From the NCBI GenBank assembly GCA_964599275.1, contig CAZRFK010000039.1, positions 1 through 16,616 on the forward strand: a stretch of DNA of 16,616 nt, given 5' to 3'. Each line of letters opens with the position of its first letter. Position 1 is the stretch's first letter. This document shows positions 13,987 to 16,616 of this stretch, piece by piece. The notes beneath the pieces were generated by a model, which was given only the letters and a program-made list of their open reading frames with translations, was not told the origin of the DNA and did not search any database. Position numbers and translations under genes: made by a program. Origin of the DNA: PUMD01 sp964599275. Its GTDB lineage: Bacteria; Bacillota; Sulfobacillia; SLMV01.

Positions 13987-15288
13987 TTGTACGAGATAAT
14001 CGGTATTGTCATAGCATTCGCCACAATAATTTTCCTGATAACTCGAAAGCAGCCATTGTGGTTGGTTATGTTAACTGCCTCCATAATTGTTTTCATCTCG
14101 GCTGGCAACAACTTTTCTGGTGTAATCCAATCGGTGTGGGGTGCTTTGAGGGATCGAGATACTATAGACTTGGCACTCATCGTTGCCGCCATTACCACCA
14201 TGGCTGGACTCCTTCAGGAATTTGATTTTTTCGACCACGTAGTTGATTCATTACGAACACTTTTGCAAAGCGACCGACTAACCCTCCTGTTGGTACCAGG
14301 TCTGGTAGGTTGTATGCCGATGGTGGGAGGAGCCATAGTGTCTGCCCCTATGGTGGATGGACTGGGAGAAAACATTGACCTCTCTCCCAGCCGTCGTTCA
14401 GCTGCAAATCTCATTTTTCGTCACAGCTGGTACTTTGTGTTCCCTTTTAATCCAACCTACATATTGACAGCAAGAATGGCCAACATCGATATTTTGAATC
14501 TAATCAAACTACAATGGCCCCTGACACTCGTTATGCTGTCAGCTGGTTACTTTTTTATACTCAACCCTCGTTTTGCTTCTGATGCAGCTTCGCCGCAAAA
14601 CAATAAAACCAAACAGGAGATTGCAGCTGCCGATGAAAGCACTCAATTTGAAGACGAAAAATCCGATCCAAATCGTACAACCACGTCGGTATTTCTCGAG
14701 TTCACAAAATATTCCTCACCCATAGTCGTCAGTCTTTTACTTTCCATTGGGCTGGGATTACATCTGGCTGCTGCCCTCATCGGGGGCATAATTCTCACCC
14801 TGCTTCTGGCATCAACTCAAAGGGAGGATTTCGAGTGGAATAAGGTTCCGCAGTTAATGTTCGAAAAAGTGGACTATCAGATAGTAGGAGCTATGGCCAG
14901 CATCATGGTTTTTCGAGCCAGCGTGAATCAGACCACAGCTTTCAACGCCGTGATGATGGATCTACTGGAAGCTGGTATTCCGCTTTACCTCGTTGCGGGA
15001 GGATTATCTTTTGCAGTGGGGTACATCTCTGCTTCCCACTCCAGCACTTTAGCATTAGTTTTGCCAATTGTGCTTCCTCTTTTGAGGGCATCAGGAGCGG
15101 ATATACTGAAGTACGTCATGTTTATATACTGTTTTGGCTTTCTGGCTTACTTGATTTCTCCGCTACATCTTTGCCAGATACTCACCAATCGATACTTCGA
15201 GGTAGACTTGAGTCAGGTATATAAAATTTACGCCCCCGTAATTGGCCTGGTAGCTGTGACAGCAGTGCTACTGTTAATCATTTACTGA
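13987..15288 (+). CDS. DUF401 family integral membrane protein
   Basis: This 433-residue protein has roughly ten or eleven membrane segments and belongs, by its motifs and layout, to the DUF401 family, whose transport substrate is not established. Recognisable parts are GCMPMVGGAIVSAPMVDGLG (108-127), RSAANLIFRHSWYFVFPFNP (137-156) and a C-terminal half with GGLSFAVGYISASHSSTLAL. A charged cytoplasm-like loop (about 196-235) divides two similar-sized halves, as in inverted-repeat transporters. The start is TTG at 13987, because GGAG stands 7 bases before it and the next Met is residue 28, inside the second helix. It lies 32 bases after the phosphatase-like gene and likely shares its promoter. 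Its stop lies only five bases from the stop of the convergent comEA. Confidence 0.8.
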   Translation: MYEIIGIVIAFATIIFLITRKQPLWLVMLTASIIVFISAGNNFSGVIQSVWGALRDRDTIDLALIVAAITTMAGLLQEFDFFDHVVDSLRTLLQSDRLTLLLVPGLVGCMPMVGGAIVSAPMVDGLGENIDLSPSRRSAANLIFRHSWYFVFPFNPTYILTARMANIDILNLIKLQWPLTLVMLSAGYFFILNPRFASDAASPQNNKTKQEIAAADESTQFEDEKSDPNRTTTSVFLEFTKYSSPIVVSLLLSIGLGLHLAAALIGGIILTLLLASTQREDFEWNKVPQLMFEKVDYQIVGAMASIMVFRASVNQTTAFNAVMMDLLEAGIPLYLVAGGLSFAVGYISASHSSTLALVLPIVLPLLRASGADILKYVMFIYCFGFLAYLISPLHLCQILTNRYFEVDLSQVYKIYAPVIGLVAVTAVLLLIIY

Positions 15289-15293
15289 AACTT

Positions 15294-15965
15294 TCAATCT
15301 CCTACCGATACAGATGGTTTTAACCTCTCAAGAGTCTTCTCTCCAATTCCCTTAACCTCCTGCATTTGCTCCACCGTACTAAAAGGACCATAGATTTTTC
15401 GGTATTCAATGATTCTATCAGCAAGAACTGGTCCAATGCCCTGTAGATGCTGAAGAGCTTCAGCATCAGCTTCATTGATGTTTATTGAAGAAGCGGCATC
15501 ACCACCTGATTCAGCCAAATCCTGAAGTTCCTCACTTACTTCCCGGCGGGAAACAGTGATTTTTTGTCCATCTTGTAAAACAGCAGCAAGGTTCAGTTCG
15601 TCAAGATTGGCACGTGAGGTAGGACCCTCAGCATGATCCAGGAGGTTAACGAGCCTGGTATCTGATGGCACGCGATAAACTCCCGGCTGGTTTACCTCAC
15701 CAAGAAGATGAACCCATATACCTTCAGAGTCTATTATCTGGGCATATGCATTGGCATCTGCAGTCTTATCAGACTCCAGAGCAGTATCTGTCTGTTTCTG
15801 CCGGTATTCGTTTGCTCCATCTAACTCAATTGGAACTGGGCCACCCAGGTACAACCGTCCTCCTGGCCGCAGGTTTTGCATCAATATCACCAGCCCTATC
15901 AAAACACAGACGATCAGGAGTCTGGCCTGGGTTGCCTCAAATGGTGACCTTCTTTCTGGTATCAA
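15294..15965 (-). CDS. comEA: ComEA-type DNA-binding competence protein
   Basis: This 223-residue protein has the layout of ComEA, the membrane-anchored receptor that binds incoming double-stranded DNA during natural transformation. It has one N-terminal membrane helix (about 15-31, LLIVCVLIGLVILMQ), a low-complexity linker, an SLBB domain (about 82-140; IWVHLLGEVNQPGVYRVP), a second linker, and a C-terminal helix-hairpin-helix pair (ININEADAEALQHLQGIGPV at 161-180 and VKGIGEKTLERL at 204-215). Length and order are normal. The start is TTG at 15965 with GGGGGG six bases before it; no ATG lies upstream of the membrane helix. No comEB or comEC is next to it here, although those often follow comEA. 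Confidence 0.88.
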   Translation of the reverse strand: MIPERRSPFEATQARLLIVCVLIGLVILMQNLRPGGRLYLGGPVPIELDGANEYRQKQTDTALESDKTADANAYAQIIDSEGIWVHLLGEVNQPGVYRVPSDTRLVNLLDHAEGPTSRANLDELNLAAVLQDGQKITVSRREVSEELQDLAESGGDAASSININEADAEALQHLQGIGPVLADRIIEYRKIYGPFSTVEQMQEVKGIGEKTLERLKPSVSVGD

Positions 15966-15992
15966 GACAGTCCCCCCACAGGTAATTTACAT

Positions 15993-16001
15993 TTTATACC
16001 A
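15993..16001 (-). promoter_or_regulatory. Candidate extended -10 promoter of comEA
   Basis: On the minus strand the sequence reads TGGTATAAA, an extended -10 element with five of six matches in the hexamer. It lies 27 bases before the TTG start, giving a leader of about 20 bases that includes the GGGGGG ribosome binding site. No convincing -35 is visible. Confidence 0.4.
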
Positions 16002-16080
16002 TGTTAGCACGTCCAGATATTTGGTGCAATCACATGGTCTCTTTGTGGGAGGTCGGCCTCTCATTGCTTTGAATGTTCTT

Positions 16081-16485
16081 CTATTTCTCTTCTTCATCCA
16101 TGCTATTGCTATCCCTATGAAGTTTTCTCATATATAAACGGGTGCCCAGGTAGGGAAGCTGAATTATTGCTAGGAAGGCAGCCAGCGTTCCAAGGTTAAC
16201 CTGCTCCCAAACCAACCACAAAAGAGCGATTCCTCCACCAATGGTAGCGAAAAGAAAGGAATAATAGCCGGCCACTTTATATTGCTCATGGATCCTTTCT
16301 TCCTCTTCTTCCGACATATCATCATCAGATTCAGGTCCAATAGCCCCAACTGCCAAAATAACGATCCCTACAATGGCACCAATCAATGTTTGCTCAAAGG
16401 TTCCTCTGAAAAAGCCGATCAAACTACTGCTGACGAACATCAAAGCACCTAACCACAGATAAATAACGTCTACATCAAAATGCAC
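16081..16485 (-). CDS. Small membrane protein of unknown function
   Basis: I do not recognise this 134-residue protein. It shows four likely membrane helices (about 7-25, 33-50, 72-92 and 99-117). Between helices two and three is a very acidic loop, with Asp/Glu at most positions of 52-66, and the C-terminus is charged (ending SMDEEEK). The start is GTG at 16485, seven bases after GGGGGG. It ends 115 bases before comEA, which has its own candidate promoter, so the two are probably separate units. The acidic loop would suit an acid-rich proteome or a metal or cation contact, but nothing more can be said. Confidence 0.7.
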   Translation of the reverse strand: MHFDVDVIYLWLGALMFVSSSLIGFFRGTFEQTLIGAIVGIVILAVGAIGPESDDDMSEEEEERIHEQYKVAGYYSFLFATIGGGIALLWLVWEQVNLGTLAAFLAIIQLPYLGTRLYMRKLHRDSNSMDEEEK

Positions 16486-16616
16486 GTAAAATCCCCCCTG
16501 CCATACATTTGTTTACTCAACGAAAGTTGCTCACATTTATGTTTTCTCCAAGTTATCACAAAAAGCCTTGTATTTGTATCACCCTCTCCGTATCAATTCT
16601 ATATGAGTGAAGAAAT
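16486..16616. other. Intergenic right edge with possible divergent promoters
   Basis: No gene is visible in these 131 bases. On the plus strand TTGTAT (16568-16573) and TATCAA (16591-16596) are 17 bases apart and could start transcription of a gene beyond the edge. An ATG at 16603 has no ribosome binding site. On the minus strand only weak promoter-like hexamers precede the gene at 16485. Confidence 0.25.

Noticed and set aside
16603..16616. ATG at the right edge as the start of a plus-strand gene
   Set aside because: Only four codons are visible and no ribosome binding site precedes it.
1..16616. CRISPR arrays, tRNA or rRNA genes, insertion sequences
   Set aside because: I saw no regularly spaced repeats, no cloverleaf-like tRNA sequence, no rRNA signature and no transposase motifs or terminal inverted repeats.

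Overview
The window reads as a chromosomal segment of an anaerobic, fermentative member of the Bacillota. The evidence is strong purine-rich ribosome binding sites in front of nearly every gene, several TTG/GTG starts, a RecD2-type helicase, a ComEA-type competence protein, an ECF-transporter S component and, above all, a trimeric [FeFe]-hydrogenase. Many of the proteins are unusually rich in Asp/Glu, which would fit a halophilic or haloalkaliphilic lineage (for example Halanaerobiales or Dethiobacter-like bacteria). That placement is an inference; there is no rRNA or other phylogenetic marker here.

Layout. Positions 1-679 hold no intact gene: there is membrane-protein-like sequence broken by stops and frameshifts, a strong hairpin, and a clear C-terminal remnant of a class IV aminotransferase. 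Positions 680-9609 form one long minus-strand operon. In transcription order it encodes an ECF S-component-like membrane protein, hydC (NuoE-like), hydB (NuoF-like), hydA ([FeFe]-hydrogenase), a soluble histidine kinase whose sensory part is itself a modified H-cluster domain with extra Fe-S sites, a stand-alone receiver protein, and a receiver-PAS-histidine kinase. A near-consensus Rex operator (9735-9752) overlaps the -35 region of a candidate promoter upstream of this operon. Positions 9829-12051 (minus) encode RecD2, possibly preceded by a small overlapping leader ORF. Positions 12263-15288 (plus) encode a membrane-anchored alkaline-phosphatase-superfamily protein that appears to have lost its catalytic residues, followed by a DUF401 family integral membrane protein. 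The right end (minus) encodes ComEA and a small four-helix membrane protein of unknown function.

How it fits together. HydABC should interconvert H2 with NAD(P)H and, as in electron-bifurcating relatives, reduced ferredoxin. The Rex site would link its transcription to the NADH/NAD+ ratio. The H-cluster-type kinase and its two receiver-containing partners look like a second, post-transcriptional or trans-acting loop that reads H2 or redox state. None of the three signalling proteins carries a DNA-binding output domain, so the end target is not visible here. The most unusual points are this hydrogenase-plus-sensor-relay operon starting with an ECF S component, and the pseudo-phosphatase/DUF401 pair.
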